Shown here in pieces: positions 1-8,814 of a stretch of DNA of 64,000 nucleotides (its first letter is position 1; each line of letters starts with the position of its first letter). The position numbers and the translations under genes are program-made. The notes beneath the pieces are model-generated. The model ran no database searches. It was given only the letters and a program-made list of their open reading frames with translations, and was not told the origin of the DNA. Origin of the DNA: Methylocystis echinoides (lineage in GTDB: Bacteria > Pseudomonadota > Alphaproteobacteria > Rhizobiales > Beijerinckiaceae). Where the stretch lies: positions 1 through 64,000 of the forward strand of contig NZ_CP156085.1 of NCBI RefSeq assembly GCF_040687965.1. The letters are read 5' to 3'.

Positions 1-1186
1 ATGCTTGCCCAGAAGGAAGTCGCCGCGGAGGTTTTGTCTATCGAAAGCGACCCGATTTTCATCGCGATTGAGATGAGTCGGTCTAAGTGGCTGGTGGGAT
101 CGCATCTTCCGACATCGACCAAGGTCGGCATCTACACCTTGGACTGGGGTGACACGTCGGCGTTGTTCGCGCTGATTGATCGTCTCAAGCTGCGCGCGGC
201 GAAAACGCTCGGCATTACCGAGGTGCCGATTCTGTGCTGTTACGAGGCTGGTTATGAAGGCTTCTGGCTCCACCGCCGGCTCTCCGTAGCGGGACACCGC
301 GTGCTCGTGATCGACCCTGCTAGCCTGCTGGTCAATCGCCGAGCCAAGCGTGCAAAGACCGATCGGATAGACGCTAAGGCTATGATCCGCGCGTTAATGG
401 CCTATACCCGCGGCGAAGATCAGGTGCTGAGCGCGGTCCAGATCCCCAGTGTCGAGCAGGACGACGAGCGCCGCTTGATGCGCGAACGACAGCGCCTGGT
501 CAAGGAGCGCACGGCGCACACAAACGGCATCAAGGGATTGTTGCTGACGCAGGGGATCGTCGGTTTCGATGCGCGAGCCGATGGTGCCGACCGGCGCCTT
601 GATGAACTCGTCACCGGACGGCCGCCCGCTCGGCCCGCGGCTCAAGGACGAGGTCCGCCGTGAGATCGCACGCCTGCGGCTTGCGATGGAGCAACTTGAT
701 CATGTCAATGATGAACGTGACGCAATCGCGGTTCCAAAACGAGCTTCCGCTTGCGACGGTGCCAGGAACGAGGACAACCCTGATACCGCAATGATCGCGG
801 CGCTTGCCCGTATCAAGGGCGTCGGCTCGAACGACGCCTCGGTGCTCGTCCGCGAAGCCTTCTGGCGCAAATTCGCCAACCGCCGCGAGATTGCCGCGTG
901 GAGTGGGTTCGCGCCGACGCCGTGGGCGAGCGGCACGATAAACCGCGACCAAGGCATCACCAAAGCCGGCCCCGCCGCCTTCCGAGCTTACGTCATCCAA
1001 CTCACCTGGCGCTGGCTGCAATGGCAGCCTCAGAGCCAACTCGCGCGGTGGTTCGGGGAGCGGACGAATGGGGCATCCGGCCGCGTGCGCAGGATCATGA
1101 TCGTCGCGCTCGCTCGCAAACTGCTGGTTTCACTGTGGCGCTACGCGACGACCGGGCTGCTCCCAACCGGTGCCGTCGTCACCTGA
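1..1186 (+). pseudogene. IS110-family transposase, frameshifted
   Basis: DEDD-type transposase of the IS110 family, which carries out recombination of its own element. The N-terminal half (frame 1, from the ATG at position 1) has the RuvC-like DEDD region, including the RRAKRAKTDRIDAKAM segment typical of the family. The C-terminal half continues in frame 2 up to 1186 and holds the transposase_20 region (IKGVGSNDASVLVREAFWRKF, then AAWSGFAPTPWASG). The reading frame is lost near 613-622, where LVTG in frame 1 should continue as DGRPLGPRL in frame 2; one inserted or deleted base explains it. Together the halves make about 395 residues, normal for the family. The window starts at the ATG, so the left end of the element cannot be seen. 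Element ends were not resolved. Confidence 0.85.
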
Positions 1187-1544
1187 TATAAGTTTCCTCC
1201 GAACGCGTCGGAGGAATGCCGGGAGGACGTGTGACCGACCCTCTAACGGGTTGAAAGACGCCGCTTTCAAAGATGGGTCCCGTCCGCTCGAACGTCGAAC
1301 CCGCAGCAAACGGGATTATGGTCGCGAGGTCCGTCGAAGCCGGATACTCGAACCGGATAAAAGTCGAGCTGGCTCGATGTCAGCCTTGCATGATGACGTT
1401 CAGTCCCGGTCTATTTGCAATATCGCAACGCCGGCTTTGTTGTCGGCGACGATTCTGCGCGTACCATTAGCGAGCGAGACGCAGCCTACGTGTAAGAATG
1501 CTGGAAATGTTGGTTCTTGACTGTTCCTATAAAAGTTAGAGGGC
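1187..1544. other. Non-coding stretch after the IS110 transposase
   Basis: No convincing gene is seen; the short open frames have arginine-rich shadow composition. It probably contains the right end of the IS110 element and the upstream part of the DUF932 promoter. A TTGACT at 1517-1522 followed by an AT-rich TATAAAA at 1529-1535 lies close upstream of the leader at 1545, but the spacing is too short for a standard sigma-70 promoter. Confidence 0.4.
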
Positions 1545-1613
1545 TGCGCTTGGCGCATTGACGGGTTGAGGACCGAGAGAAGAGCCTCTCGGCGTCCGTC
1601 GCGGAGACGATCA
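1545..1613 (+). promoter_or_regulatory. Structured leader, type A, copy 1
   Basis: This leader shares a conserved pattern with the leader of the ParB-like gene at 2805-2869. It begins GCTGCGCTT, followed by an outer stem GACGGG (1560-1565) pairing with TCCGTC (1595-1600). Inside is a hairpin CCGAGAG/CTCTCGG with a six-base loop (1573-1592). The block GTCGCGGAG follows, carrying the Shine-Dalgarno GGAG seven bases before the ATG at 1614. In copy 2 the inner stem has different bases but still pairs, which argues for a selected structure. Confidence 0.6.
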
Positions 1614-2699
1614 ATGATGGAGATTTTGGACGCGGCTCGCGCGCGTGATGGCGGCTACAAGGTGGATGCAAGCCGCGGCAGTCGCACGAGGACAGTCGAC
1701 AGCACGGCAATCCGGGTCGAAGCCAGCCGCGACGACGCCGAAAGGCTTTCACTTGCAGTGCCGGGTTCCGACAGTCCGGTCGCCATGACTCATTGGAGTT
1801 TTAGCCAGCTCGCAAGCCTCGTCGGCGCTCCGGCGGCTTATCTTCGCCAGCTCCCGGCGCCGCTCGCCGGAATCAATCTGCAATATGGCTTAACCTCCCA
1901 TCGCGCAGAGCAGGTGAAGACGCTCGAGGTCGAAAACGGCCGGGTCGAATTGCGTGCGGTGACCGGCCCCGACTATGGCCGGATCTATGATCATGAGCTC
2001 GTCTCCGCGGTGCAGCGCATCGCCGGCGACGGCGTGGGCGACACGCGCTGGAAGGTGCCGGGCGTGCTGGATTGGTCGACCGGGATTTACAACCCGAAGG
2101 TCGATGTCACCGAGGAGACGACGACGCTCTACGCCTCGGACCGGGACGTCTTTCTCTTTCTCGTCGACGATCTCAATCCGATCGAAGCCGGCCGGCTTCC
2201 CGACGGCTCCCCAGACCTTTTCTTTCGAGGCTTCTACTGCTGGAATTCCGAGGTGGGCGCGAAGACGCTCGGGATCGCCAGTTTTTATCTGCGCGCCGTG
2301 TGTCAGAACCGCAATCTCTGGGGCGTCGAGGATTTCGAGGAGATCACCATCCGCCACTCCAAATACGCCGCCGCGCGGTTCGCGCATGAGGCGGCGCCGG
2401 CGCTGACCCGCTTCGCCAATTCCTCGCCGATGCCTTTCGTCGACGGGGTCAAGGCGGCGCGGCAGAAGATTGTCGCCCGCAACGATGATGACCGCACGGA
2501 ATTCCTGCGCAAGCGTGGGTTCTCGAAAGCCGAGACGGCGAAGATCATCCAGACAGTCCTCGCCGAGGAAGGCCGCAAGCCCGAGAGCGTGTTCGATTTC
2601 GTGCAGGGGATCACGGCTGTCGCGCGGGGGAAGGCCCATCAGGATGCGCGGCTTGATTTCGAGGCGCGCGCCAAGAAGCTCTTCGACCGCGCCTCCTGA
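1614..2699 (+). CDS. DUF932 domain protein
   Basis: This 361-residue protein belongs to the DUF932 family of plasmid- and phage-encoded proteins of unknown biochemical role. Family signs include the central region with YGRIYDHELV, the LYASDRDVFLFLVDD stretch, and FFRGFYCWNSEVG followed by RAVCQNRNLWG. There is no signal peptide or membrane segment, so it is cytoplasmic. I chose the ATG at 1614 because GGAG lies seven bases upstream, just after the structured leader; an upstream ATG at 1566 falls inside that leader and gives an arginine-rich N-terminus. It is the first gene of the rightward block that also encodes ParB-like, Toprim, DUF2493 and DUF736 proteins, a grouping common on rhizobial plasmids. 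Function unknown. Confidence 0.85.
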   Translation: MMEILDAARARDGGYKVDASRGSRTRTVDSTAIRVEASRDDAERLSLAVPGSDSPVAMTHWSFSQLASLVGAPAAYLRQLPAPLAGINLQYGLTSHRAEQVKTLEVENGRVELRAVTGPDYGRIYDHELVSAVQRIAGDGVGDTRWKVPGVLDWSTGIYNPKVDVTEETTTLYASDRDVFLFLVDDLNPIEAGRLPDGSPDLFFRGFYCWNSEVGAKTLGIASFYLRAVCQNRNLWGVEDFEEITIRHSKYAAARFAHEAAPALTRFANSSPMPFVDGVKAARQKIVARNDDDRTEFLRKRGFSKAETAKIIQTVLAEEGRKPESVFDFVQGITAVARGKAHQDARLDFEARAKKLFDRAS

Positions 2700-2773
2700 C
2701 ATCTACATCGTTGCGCAGCTTGCGCGCAGCCCGCAGCTGTCGCGGCGGCTCCCTACCCGATTAAGTTTCCGCG

Positions 2774-2869
2774 GCGTCGTCCTCAAGAGTCAGAGGACGG
2801 CGCTGCGCTTTGTGACGGGGTGGAGGTCGAGAAAGAGGTTCTCGGCCGCCCGTCGCGGAGTTGAAGACC
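2774..2869 (+). promoter_or_regulatory. Structured leader, type A, copy 2
   Basis: This is the second copy of the leader seen before the DUF932 gene. An extra upstream hairpin has arms GCGTCGTCCTC (2774-2784) and GAGGACGGCGC (2793-2803), with one G-T pair. The shared part follows: GCTGCGCTT, outer stem GACGGG (2814-2819) with CCCGTC (2849-2854), inner hairpin CGAGAA/TTCTCG, then GTCGCGGAG. GGAG at 2857-2860 is the ribosome-binding site for the ATG at 2870. Relative to copy 1, inner-stem pairs change on both sides (for example GAG/CTC becomes GAA/TTC). Confidence 0.6.
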
Positions 2870-5008
2870 ATGACCAAGTCGGTGCAGAAAATCCAATTGA
2901 GCGCCTCGCGCGATATTCCTTTCAACAAACTGGTTCTTTCCCAGTCCAATGTGCGGCGGATCAAGGCCGGCGTCTCGATCGAAGAGCTCGCGGAAGACAT
3001 CGCCCGCCGCACGCTCTTGCAGAGCATCACCGTGCGGCCGGTGCTCGACGATCGGGGCGCAGAGACCGGCATGTTCGAAATCCCCGCGGGCGGGCGCCGT
3101 TACCACGCGTTGGAGCTATTGGTGAAGCAGAAGCGGCTAGCGCGCAACGCCCCTATCCCTTGCGTTGTCCGGACAGACGGAATCGCGGAGGAAGACAGCC
3201 TTGCCGAGAACGTCCAGCGGGCGCCACTGCATCCGCTCGATCAGTTCCGAGTGTTCCTGACCTTGCGCAAAAAGGGGAGCAGCGAGGAGGAGATCGCCGC
3301 CGCCTTCTTCGTCAGCGTCAGCGTCGTCAAGCAGCGTTTGCGGCTCGCCTCGGTGTCGCCCGCGCTTCTCGACGTCTATGCCGAGGACGGCATGACGCTC
3401 GACCAGCTGATGGCCTTCACGGTGAACCCCGACCATGAGCGCCAGAACCAGGTCTGGGAGGCGATCCAGCGCTCCTATAACAAGGAAGCCTATCAGGTCC
3501 GCCGGCTGCTCACCGAGGAGGCTGTTCGGGCGTCTGACAAGCGGGCGCTCTATGTGACCGAGGACTACAAAGCCGCAGGCGGTCCGATCATGCGGGACCT
3601 CTTCCAGAGCGACGATGGCGGCTGGCTCCGGGATGTTCCTCTCCTCGAACGGCTTGTCGCCGAGAAACTCGCGCGCGACGCCCAGTCCATTCGGGCGGAG
3701 GGCTGGAAATGGGTCGAGACTGCGATCGACTTCCCCTACGGCCATACCTATGGGCTTCGCCATCTTCAGGGCGAACGCCAGCCTTTGGGCGACGAGGAAG
3801 CTGCGGCTCGCGAGGCGCTTCGGCACGAAGCCGAGCAACTGGAGACGACCTATTCGGAGGGGGAGGAAATCCCCGAGGAAGTGGACGCGCGCCTTGCCGA
3901 GATTGAGGCGGCGCTTGAAACGTTCGAGGATCGCCCGGTTCTCTATGCCCAGGAGGAGATCGCCCGCGCCGGCGTCTTTGTCAGCATCGACGGCGAGGGG
4001 CGTCTTCGGATCGAGCGCGGCTATGTGCGGCCGGAGGACGAGGCGCCAGTCGAAGAGCAGGAGACGCCCGAGGTCGTGAACGAAGCGGGGGAAGCCTACG
4101 CCGCGCGTTCGTCGTCGGCGTCCTCTTTCGAACCCGACGACGGCGAGACCAGGCAGTCCGCCGCCGTTGCGGAGGAGGAGGATGAGGGGTTGAGGCCCCT
4201 GCCCGACAAATTGCTCACCGAGTTGACCGCCTATCGCACGCTGGCGCTGCGCGAGGCGGTGGGCAATGAGCCGGCGATCGCGTTCCTTGCGGCCCTCCAC
4301 GCCATGTGCCTGCGGCTCTTCTATCGCTATGCCGTGGACAGTTGCCTCGAGATCGAAGCCAAGAACGTCTCCTTCGGCGCTCAGGCGCCGGGGCTCTCCG
4401 ACACGCCGCTCGCGGATAAGGTCGACGCCCGCCATCTCGACTGGTCTCAGCAATTGCCGGCGGAGCCGCAGGACCTGTGGGACGTGTTGGCGACCTTCGA
4501 CGTCGGCACGCGCCAGCGTTTGTTCGCGCATTGCGTCTCGCTGACCGTAAGCGCCGTGCACGAGCCCTGGAGCCGCCGGCCGCGGGCCATCGCCCATGCC
4601 GACCGCCTCGCCTCGGCGCTCTCCCTCGACGTCGCGGCGACGGGTTGGATGCCGACGATCGACAATTTCCTCGGCAGGGTCACCAAGGCGCGGATCGTCC
4701 AGGCGGTTCGGGAAACAAAAGGCGGCGATGTCGCCCGACGGATCGAACCGCTCAAGAAGGGCGACATGGCGCGGGAAGCCGAAGCGCTTTTGACTGGCGC
4801 GGGTTGGCTGCCCGAGCCGCTGCGATCCCCAGGCCACGGTTCGCAAGCATCATTGGAAGCGAGCTCTCTCGCCCTGACGGAAGAAGGCGCGGCGGTCGAA
4901 GAAATCGCAGCAATGGAAGGCGTCCCTGCCTTCGACGAAATCGGCGCGCCTGATGAGGATACCGAGCCGGCGCCAGTCGACGGCCCTCAAAGCGTCGCCG
5001 CCGAGTAG
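2870..5008 (+). CDS. Large ParB/RepB-like nuclease-fold protein
   Basis: This 712-residue cytoplasmic protein has an N-terminal ParB/Srx-like domain (about residues 10-120): SQSNVRR, the nucleotide-binding GGRRYHAL box, and the SLAENVQRAPLHPLDQ box. A KorB-type helix-turn-helix region follows (about 130-190). The rest is acidic and unlike chromosomal ParB. Such long ParB-like proteins are common next to DUF932 and Toprim genes on alphaproteobacterial plasmids. They are probably not the segregation ParB, because a separate ParA-ParB pair lies at 9081-10960. The ATG at 2870 is preferred over TTG at 2861 because GGAG ends nine bases upstream. It is preceded by the type A structured leader and followed by a strong terminator. 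Confidence 0.85.
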   Translation: MTKSVQKIQLSASRDIPFNKLVLSQSNVRRIKAGVSIEELAEDIARRTLLQSITVRPVLDDRGAETGMFEIPAGGRRYHALELLVKQKRLARNAPIPCVVRTDGIAEEDSLAENVQRAPLHPLDQFRVFLTLRKKGSSEEEIAAAFFVSVSVVKQRLRLASVSPALLDVYAEDGMTLDQLMAFTVNPDHERQNQVWEAIQRSYNKEAYQVRRLLTEEAVRASDKRALYVTEDYKAAGGPIMRDLFQSDDGGWLRDVPLLERLVAEKLARDAQSIRAEGWKWVETAIDFPYGHTYGLRHLQGERQPLGDEEAAAREALRHEAEQLETTYSEGEEIPEEVDARLAEIEAALETFEDRPVLYAQEEIARAGVFVSIDGEGRLRIERGYVRPEDEAPVEEQETPEVVNEAGEAYAARSSSASSFEPDDGETRQSAAVAEEEDEGLRPLPDKLLTELTAYRTLALREAVGNEPAIAFLAALHAMCLRLFYRYAVDSCLEIEAKNVSFGAQAPGLSDTPLADKVDARHLDWSQQLPAEPQDLWDVLATFDVGTRQRLFAHCVSLTVSAVHEPWSRRPRAIAHADRLASALSLDVAATGWMPTIDNFLGRVTKARIVQAVRETKGGDVARRIEPLKKGDMAREAEALLTGAGWLPEPLRSPGHGSQASLEASSLALTEEGAAVEEIAAMEGVPAFDEIGAPDEDTEPAPVDGPQSVAAE

Positions 5009-5031
5009 ACCTTCACGAGGCAGATTGCGAG

Positions 5032-5061
5032 GGGTTCGCCAGCGATGGCGGGCCCTTTTTT
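5032..5061 (+). terminator. Rho-independent terminator after the ParB-like gene
   Basis: A ten-pair stem GGGTTCGCCA (5032-5041) with TGGCGGGCCC (5046-5055), including two G-U pairs, a GCGA tetraloop, then six T residues (5056-5061). It lies 24 bases after the ParB-like stop and before the Toprim ribosome-binding site, so it should separate or attenuate the two transcription units. Confidence 0.8.
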
Positions 5062-5077
5062 CATGGAGGAAGCGCCC

Positions 5078-6118
5078 GTGTCGAGTTCAGTTGCGTCGGA
5101 ATTATCCCGACGCCTTGCGCAGGACGCCGAGGCGGTCTGCCGGTACTATTTGTCGAACGGCCGCCGCCATGGCCGTTACTGGATCGTTGGCGACGCCCGC
5201 AATACGCCAGGCCGGAGCCTTTACGTTCGGCTGACGGGTCCGGAGAGTGGCAAGGGCGCCGCCGGGCATTGGACGGATGCCGCCTCGGGCGAATTTGGCG
5301 ATCTGCTCGATATCATTCGCGAAAGCGACCGTTTGAATGATTTTTCCGACATTCTCGACGAAGCGCGGCGATTCCTCAGCCTGCCGCGCGACGAACCCCG
5401 GCACCAGCAAGCATTCTATCGCAATGAGCGGAAGACAGGCTCCCCGGATTCGGCGCGCCGACTGTTCAGCATGTCACGGCCGATCGCGGGCACATTGGCG
5501 GAGCGCTATCTGGATCACCGCGGAATTTCAACGCAGCAGGATCTCGAAAACCTCCGCTTCTATCCCCGCTGCTACTATCGGTCCGGGAACGAAGCCCCTG
5601 AGACCTGGCCTGCGATGATCGCGGGGGTTACCGACCGCAAGGGCAAGATCACCGGCGTGCATCGCACATGGCTCGACAGGATGGGGCGCGACAAGGCGCC
5701 GATCCCCTCCCCGCGACGCGCCATGGGGGAGCTGCTCGGCAACGGCGTCCGTTTTGGCGCGCCCCTCGACGTGATGGCGGCGGGTGAAGGGATCGAAACC
5801 GTGCTCTCGGCTCGATGTCTTCTGCCCAGCATGCCGATGATCGCGGCCCTGTCTTCCGCGCATCTCGCCGCCATCCTGTTCCCGAAAGGACTGCGCCGCC
5901 TCTATGTCCTGCGCGACAATGACACCGCCGGCGAAAGGGCTTCATCGACCCTTATCGACCGCGCGAGAGCCGAGCGGATTGAGGCCATCGTCCTCTCCCC
6001 CGCGTTGGGTGACTTCAACGACGATCTGCGCCGCCATCGTAAAGCCAGGTTGCAAGCGGCAGTCAGAGACCAGCTCGCTTCTCATGACATTGACCGGTTC
6101 ATGAGTCCTGCGCGGTGA
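5078..6118 (+). CDS. Toprim-domain protein (primase/helicase-like)
   Basis: This 346-residue protein resembles the Toprim-containing plasmid and phage primase-like family. An N-terminal DUF7146-like region (roughly 1-170) includes the GHWTDAASGEFGDLLDII segment, and the C-terminal Toprim domain (about 230-330) shows the acidic AAGEGIETVLS motif and the metal-binding LYVLRDNDTAG motif. There is no obvious zinc ribbon at the N-terminus. GTG at 5078 is the likely start: GGAGG at 5065-5069 sits eight bases upstream. An ATG at 5045 lies inside the terminator hairpin and is unlikely. It may help DNA synthesis on the plasmid, but priming activity is inferred only from the fold. Confidence 0.8.
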   Translation: MSSSVASELSRRLAQDAEAVCRYYLSNGRRHGRYWIVGDARNTPGRSLYVRLTGPESGKGAAGHWTDAASGEFGDLLDIIRESDRLNDFSDILDEARRFLSLPRDEPRHQQAFYRNERKTGSPDSARRLFSMSRPIAGTLAERYLDHRGISTQQDLENLRFYPRCYYRSGNEAPETWPAMIAGVTDRKGKITGVHRTWLDRMGRDKAPIPSPRRAMGELLGNGVRFGAPLDVMAAGEGIETVLSARCLLPSMPMIAALSSAHLAAILFPKGLRRLYVLRDNDTAGERASSTLIDRARAERIEAIVLSPALGDFNDDLRRHRKARLQAAVRDQLASHDIDRFMSPAR

Positions 6119-6268
6119 CCTGGCCTTGCGACGAAACGAGCGCCCGATCCCCTGTCCTCACGCGATTGCGCCAATCGCCTTCTTTCCTTTTGTCGGAGCC
6201 AGCCGCAGTCCCGGCCTTCTGAGAAGGCGACCCTTGCGTCGGGCGCTCCGGCTCGGCAATGGCTGCGG

Positions 6269-6447
6269 CCGGCTATTTTCCGTCGCGCCCTCAGGGCGCT
6301 TTACATCGCGAAGCAAAATAGCCGGACGCTTCGCCATCCTTCGCTGACGCTACGGCCGGTCGCTGCGCGCCCCGGTGCCAGCCGGTCCCGCCCGCCGCCT
6401 TCTGTCGCCACGAAGGCCGCGAGGGTCGCGGCCGATCCGACGAAGGA
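6269..6447 (+). promoter_or_regulatory. Structured leader, type B, copy 1
   Basis: An outer 11-pair stem CCGGCTATTTT (6269-6279) with AAAATAGCCGG (6315-6325) encloses an inner hairpin GCGCCC/GGGCGC (6285-6299). A conserved CGCCATCCTTCGC follows, then hairpins GCCTTC/GAAGGC (6397-6417) and GGCCGCGA/TCGCGGCC (6415-6433); the last two partly overlap and may be alternatives. The GAAGGAG ribosome-binding site of the DUF2493 gene comes next. The same layout with different stem bases precedes the DUF736 gene at 8384. Confidence 0.6.
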
Positions 6448-6455
6448 GAGCGCCA

Positions 6456-7394
6456 ATGACGACCAATCATGACAACCAAGGCATCGACACAATTCCTGCC
6501 GCTTCCCCAATTGAGCGCGTTCTTGCCGAACTTCAACTCTATGGCTATCGGCCGTTCCACGACGAGCCCGACCCCCGGCCGCTGCCCGACCCCCAAGCGA
6601 TTACCGGCGCCGTCGCCGATATCTTCGACGCCCTCCTGGCGACTCTAACCGACACGCGCCTGGAGCCCGATCTCGAGGAGTTGCTCTGGTCCACGGTCAA
6701 CCTCTTCCACCGGGCGGTGCTTCGCGTCGAGCGAGAACTCGACGACAATGAGCAGGCGCAGCGGCGCAGCCAAAAGGAACAGGACGGCTCGGAAATCCGC
6801 TCGGTGGAGCTGGAGCGCCTGATCTGCGAAGGGCAAACGCTCCTCGAACGCCGTGACAGTTTGGAGCTCTTCCGGGACCAGGCCGCCGACGCCTTCGAAG
6901 CGCACACTGGCTCGTCCTGGCGTCCCCGTTCCGGCTCGAAGGTCAACCACCGATCCTTGACCGCCGCGATGATCGACAGCCGGGACTTTCTTGCCGCCAA
7001 GCGCCGGATAGAGTCCGAGCCACTCCTTCCGGCCGGGCCACGGATCGCCTTCACCGGCGGACTCGACTTCAACGACCATCGCGCGATCTGGGATCGCCTC
7101 GACAAGGCGCTCGCCAAACATCCCGGCATGGTGCTGCTGCACGGCGGTTCGCCCAGAGGGGCCGAACTCATTGCTTCCTGCTGGGCGAATAATCGCAAAG
7201 TTACGCAAATCACCTTCAAGCCGGACTGGGCCCGCCACGCCAAGGCCGCGCCTTTCAAGCGCAACGATCAGATCCTCGAGACGCTTCCCATGGGCGTCAT
7301 CGTCTTTCCCGGCTCGGGCGTCTCCGCCAATCTTGCCGACAAGGCCCGGAAGCTCGGAATCCCGGTCTGGAGATTCGAGGACGGCGGCGCATGA
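6456..7394 (+). CDS. DUF2493 (SLOG-type nucleotide-binding) protein
   Basis: This 312-residue cytoplasmic protein has a C-terminal DUF2493 domain (about residues 195-310). The segment begins RIAFTGGLDFNDHRAIWD, continues with VLLHGGSPRGAELIASCWA and ends with VIVFPGSGVSANLADKA. This is the Rossmann-like SLOG fold that binds nucleotides or related ligands; the ligand here is unknown. The N-terminal half is helical, with charged stretches such as RVERELDDNEQAQRRS. The ATG at 6456 follows GAAGGAG at good spacing; an upstream ATG at 6375 would translate the structured leader. DUF2493 genes are frequent partners of DUF736 and Toprim genes on alphaproteobacterial plasmids. Confidence 0.85.
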   Translation: MTTNHDNQGIDTIPAASPIERVLAELQLYGYRPFHDEPDPRPLPDPQAITGAVADIFDALLATLTDTRLEPDLEELLWSTVNLFHRAVLRVERELDDNEQAQRRSQKEQDGSEIRSVELERLICEGQTLLERRDSLELFRDQAADAFEAHTGSSWRPRSGSKVNHRSLTAAMIDSRDFLAAKRRIESEPLLPAGPRIAFTGGLDFNDHRAIWDRLDKALAKHPGMVLLHGGSPRGAELIASCWANNRKVTQITFKPDWARHAKAAPFKRNDQILETLPMGVIVFPGSGVSANLADKARKLGIPVWRFEDGGA

Positions 7395-8203
7395 GCGCCG
7401 CCCTCGCTCTAATTTTTATCTTTGTCCAAGGGGGCCTCATCGACTCCTTGCAAAGCTGGTTTATTTCACCTCAACGAGAGTGCGGACTGCATTTCTTGAG
7501 CCGCTCTCTTCCATGACAACATCATTTTGATTGCATGCGTCGCTGAAGAGGCATGAGCGCATGAGATTTTGACGAGCATCAAACTTTTCGGTGCGTCAAT
7601 ATGCGAAATTGCGAAAGCCTCGGCTGCCTCTTATCCCTTGCAGATGTTTAGAAAGCCCATTTTGAACGCCCTAGTTTTCTCGATGTTGATGACATCATTT
7701 GCAGCTGGCGTCGCGATGTTTTTGACGCCGGCGCCGCTTGCAAGAGATTTCTTGGATTTTCGTCGAAAGGATAACGTGGCACGCCTCCATCAGGCGCGCT
7801 ACTCTGGTGGGTGAAGCTCTGCAAACGGCCAATTGGCGACAGCTGAGCAACCCGGGCATGCCGCCCTTGGCTCCCGCCGCCGCAAGAAACTCAGCCGCAC
7901 GTCTAGCGAGGCGAGCCCTGCCCAGCGCCCGTTAAAACGCTGAGGCCATTTGTGAACGGCATCCGTTGCGTATCGACGCAGGCCGCCGGACGCGCGCCGC
8001 TCTCCGAAGCCTCCGGGCGACGCGCCGCCCGTCAATGACCGGATATGCGAGGGGCTCTCCTGCCGGCTTTTGCCTCCTACCCTGCTCCAATCTCTCCTGA
8101 GTGATCGCTGCCGAGCCCAGCACGACCAAAGCGACCTCTTTCTTGGCTATATCTGGCCGAAGACCGGCTCCGCCTCGATCGCCTGAGACGCAACAGCGGG
8201 GAA
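7395..8203. other. Long gene-poor stretch between DUF2493 and DUF736
   Basis: No gene is well supported. A short frame at about 7644-7814 on the plus strand would encode a small protein with a hydrophobic N-terminus (VFSMLMTSFAAGVAMF) but lacks a clear ribosome-binding site and any recognisable family. The remaining frames look like GC-driven shadows. Confidence 0.4.
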
Positions 8204-8375
8204 GCGACTTTTTTCCCCTGACGCCTGCAGCGTCATTCCTCTCGAGACAAGAAAGTCGCCTCTCCGCCGTCCTTCGCGCTGCTGCGGCCCTGCGGGTGCG
8301 TCGGCGAACCGTCTTCGTCTGCGAAGCCCCATCGAGGCCGCCATGGTCGCGGGCTCGAGGCAGCAGATCAACAGG
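8204..8375 (+). promoter_or_regulatory. Structured leader, type B, copy 2
   Basis: An outer 11-pair stem GCGACTTTTTT (8204-8214) with AAGAAAGTCGC (8249-8259, one G-T pair) encloses an inner hairpin TGACGC/GCGTCA (8219-8235). The motif CGCCGTCCTTCGC follows, then hairpins CTTCG/CGAAG (8313-8326) and GAGGCCGC with GCGGGCTC (8334-8356, one mismatch). The AGGAG ribosome-binding site of DUF736 comes next. The layout matches the DUF2493 leader, while the stem bases differ and still pair. Confidence 0.6.
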
Positions 8376-8383
8376 AGATTATC

Positions 8384-8707
8384 ATGGCGAACATCGGCTC
8401 TTTCAAAAAGTCCGGCGCTGAATTCCAGGGCGAAATCGTCACCCTCAGCGTCCAGGCCCGCGGCGTCCGCATCATCCCGGAAACGAACCGCGCCAACGAG
8501 AACGCCCCGAGCTACCGCGTGTTTGTCGGCCGAGCTGAAATCGGCGCCGCCTGGACGAAGCGCTCGACTGAGGGCCGCGACTATCTCTCGCTCAAACTCG
8601 ACGATCCGAGCTTCACCGCTCCGATCTACGCCAATCTCTTCGACGACGAGGATGGCGACGGCTACAGCCTGGTCTGGTCGCGTGGCCGAAAGGCGAGTGG
8701 CGAGTGA
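8384..8707 (+). CDS. DUF736 family protein
   Basis: This small 107-residue protein covers the whole DUF736 family length. It starts MANIGSFKKSGAEFQGEI and contains the family core: RIIPETNRANENAPSYRVF, EIGAAWTKRS, YLSLKLDDPSF and PIYANLF. It is cytoplasmic with no membrane segment. The start is set by AGGAG eight bases upstream of the ATG. The family is very common on alphaproteobacterial plasmids, often just upstream of parA, as here. Its function is unknown. A GC-rich hairpin follows the gene. Confidence 0.93.
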   Translation: MANIGSFKKSGAEFQGEIVTLSVQARGVRIIPETNRANENAPSYRVFVGRAEIGAAWTKRSTEGRDYLSLKLDDPSFTAPIYANLFDDEDGDGYSLVWSRGRKASGE

Positions 8708-8716
8708 CCTCGCTCG

Positions 8717-8744
8717 GCCTCCGCCCGCAGCAGCGGGCGGAGGC
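8717..8744 (+). terminator. Terminator-like hairpin after DUF736
   Basis: A perfect 12-pair stem GCCTCCGCCCGC with GCGGGCGGAGGC and an AGCA loop begins nine bases after the DUF736 stop. It lacks a downstream T-run, so it may act in mRNA stability or as a weak terminator. Confidence 0.5.
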
Positions 8745-8814
8745 GCTCCCGACTGAACGGCTTTTTCGCCTGAGCCTGCGGCAGGCTCACAAACTCGACT
8801 CGGCGCATCGCTAG

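Noticed and set aside
3137-4846. A 569-codon open frame antisense to the ParB-like gene
   Set aside because: It has no ribosome-binding site or domain and its composition is the expected shadow of a GC-rich gene on the other strand.
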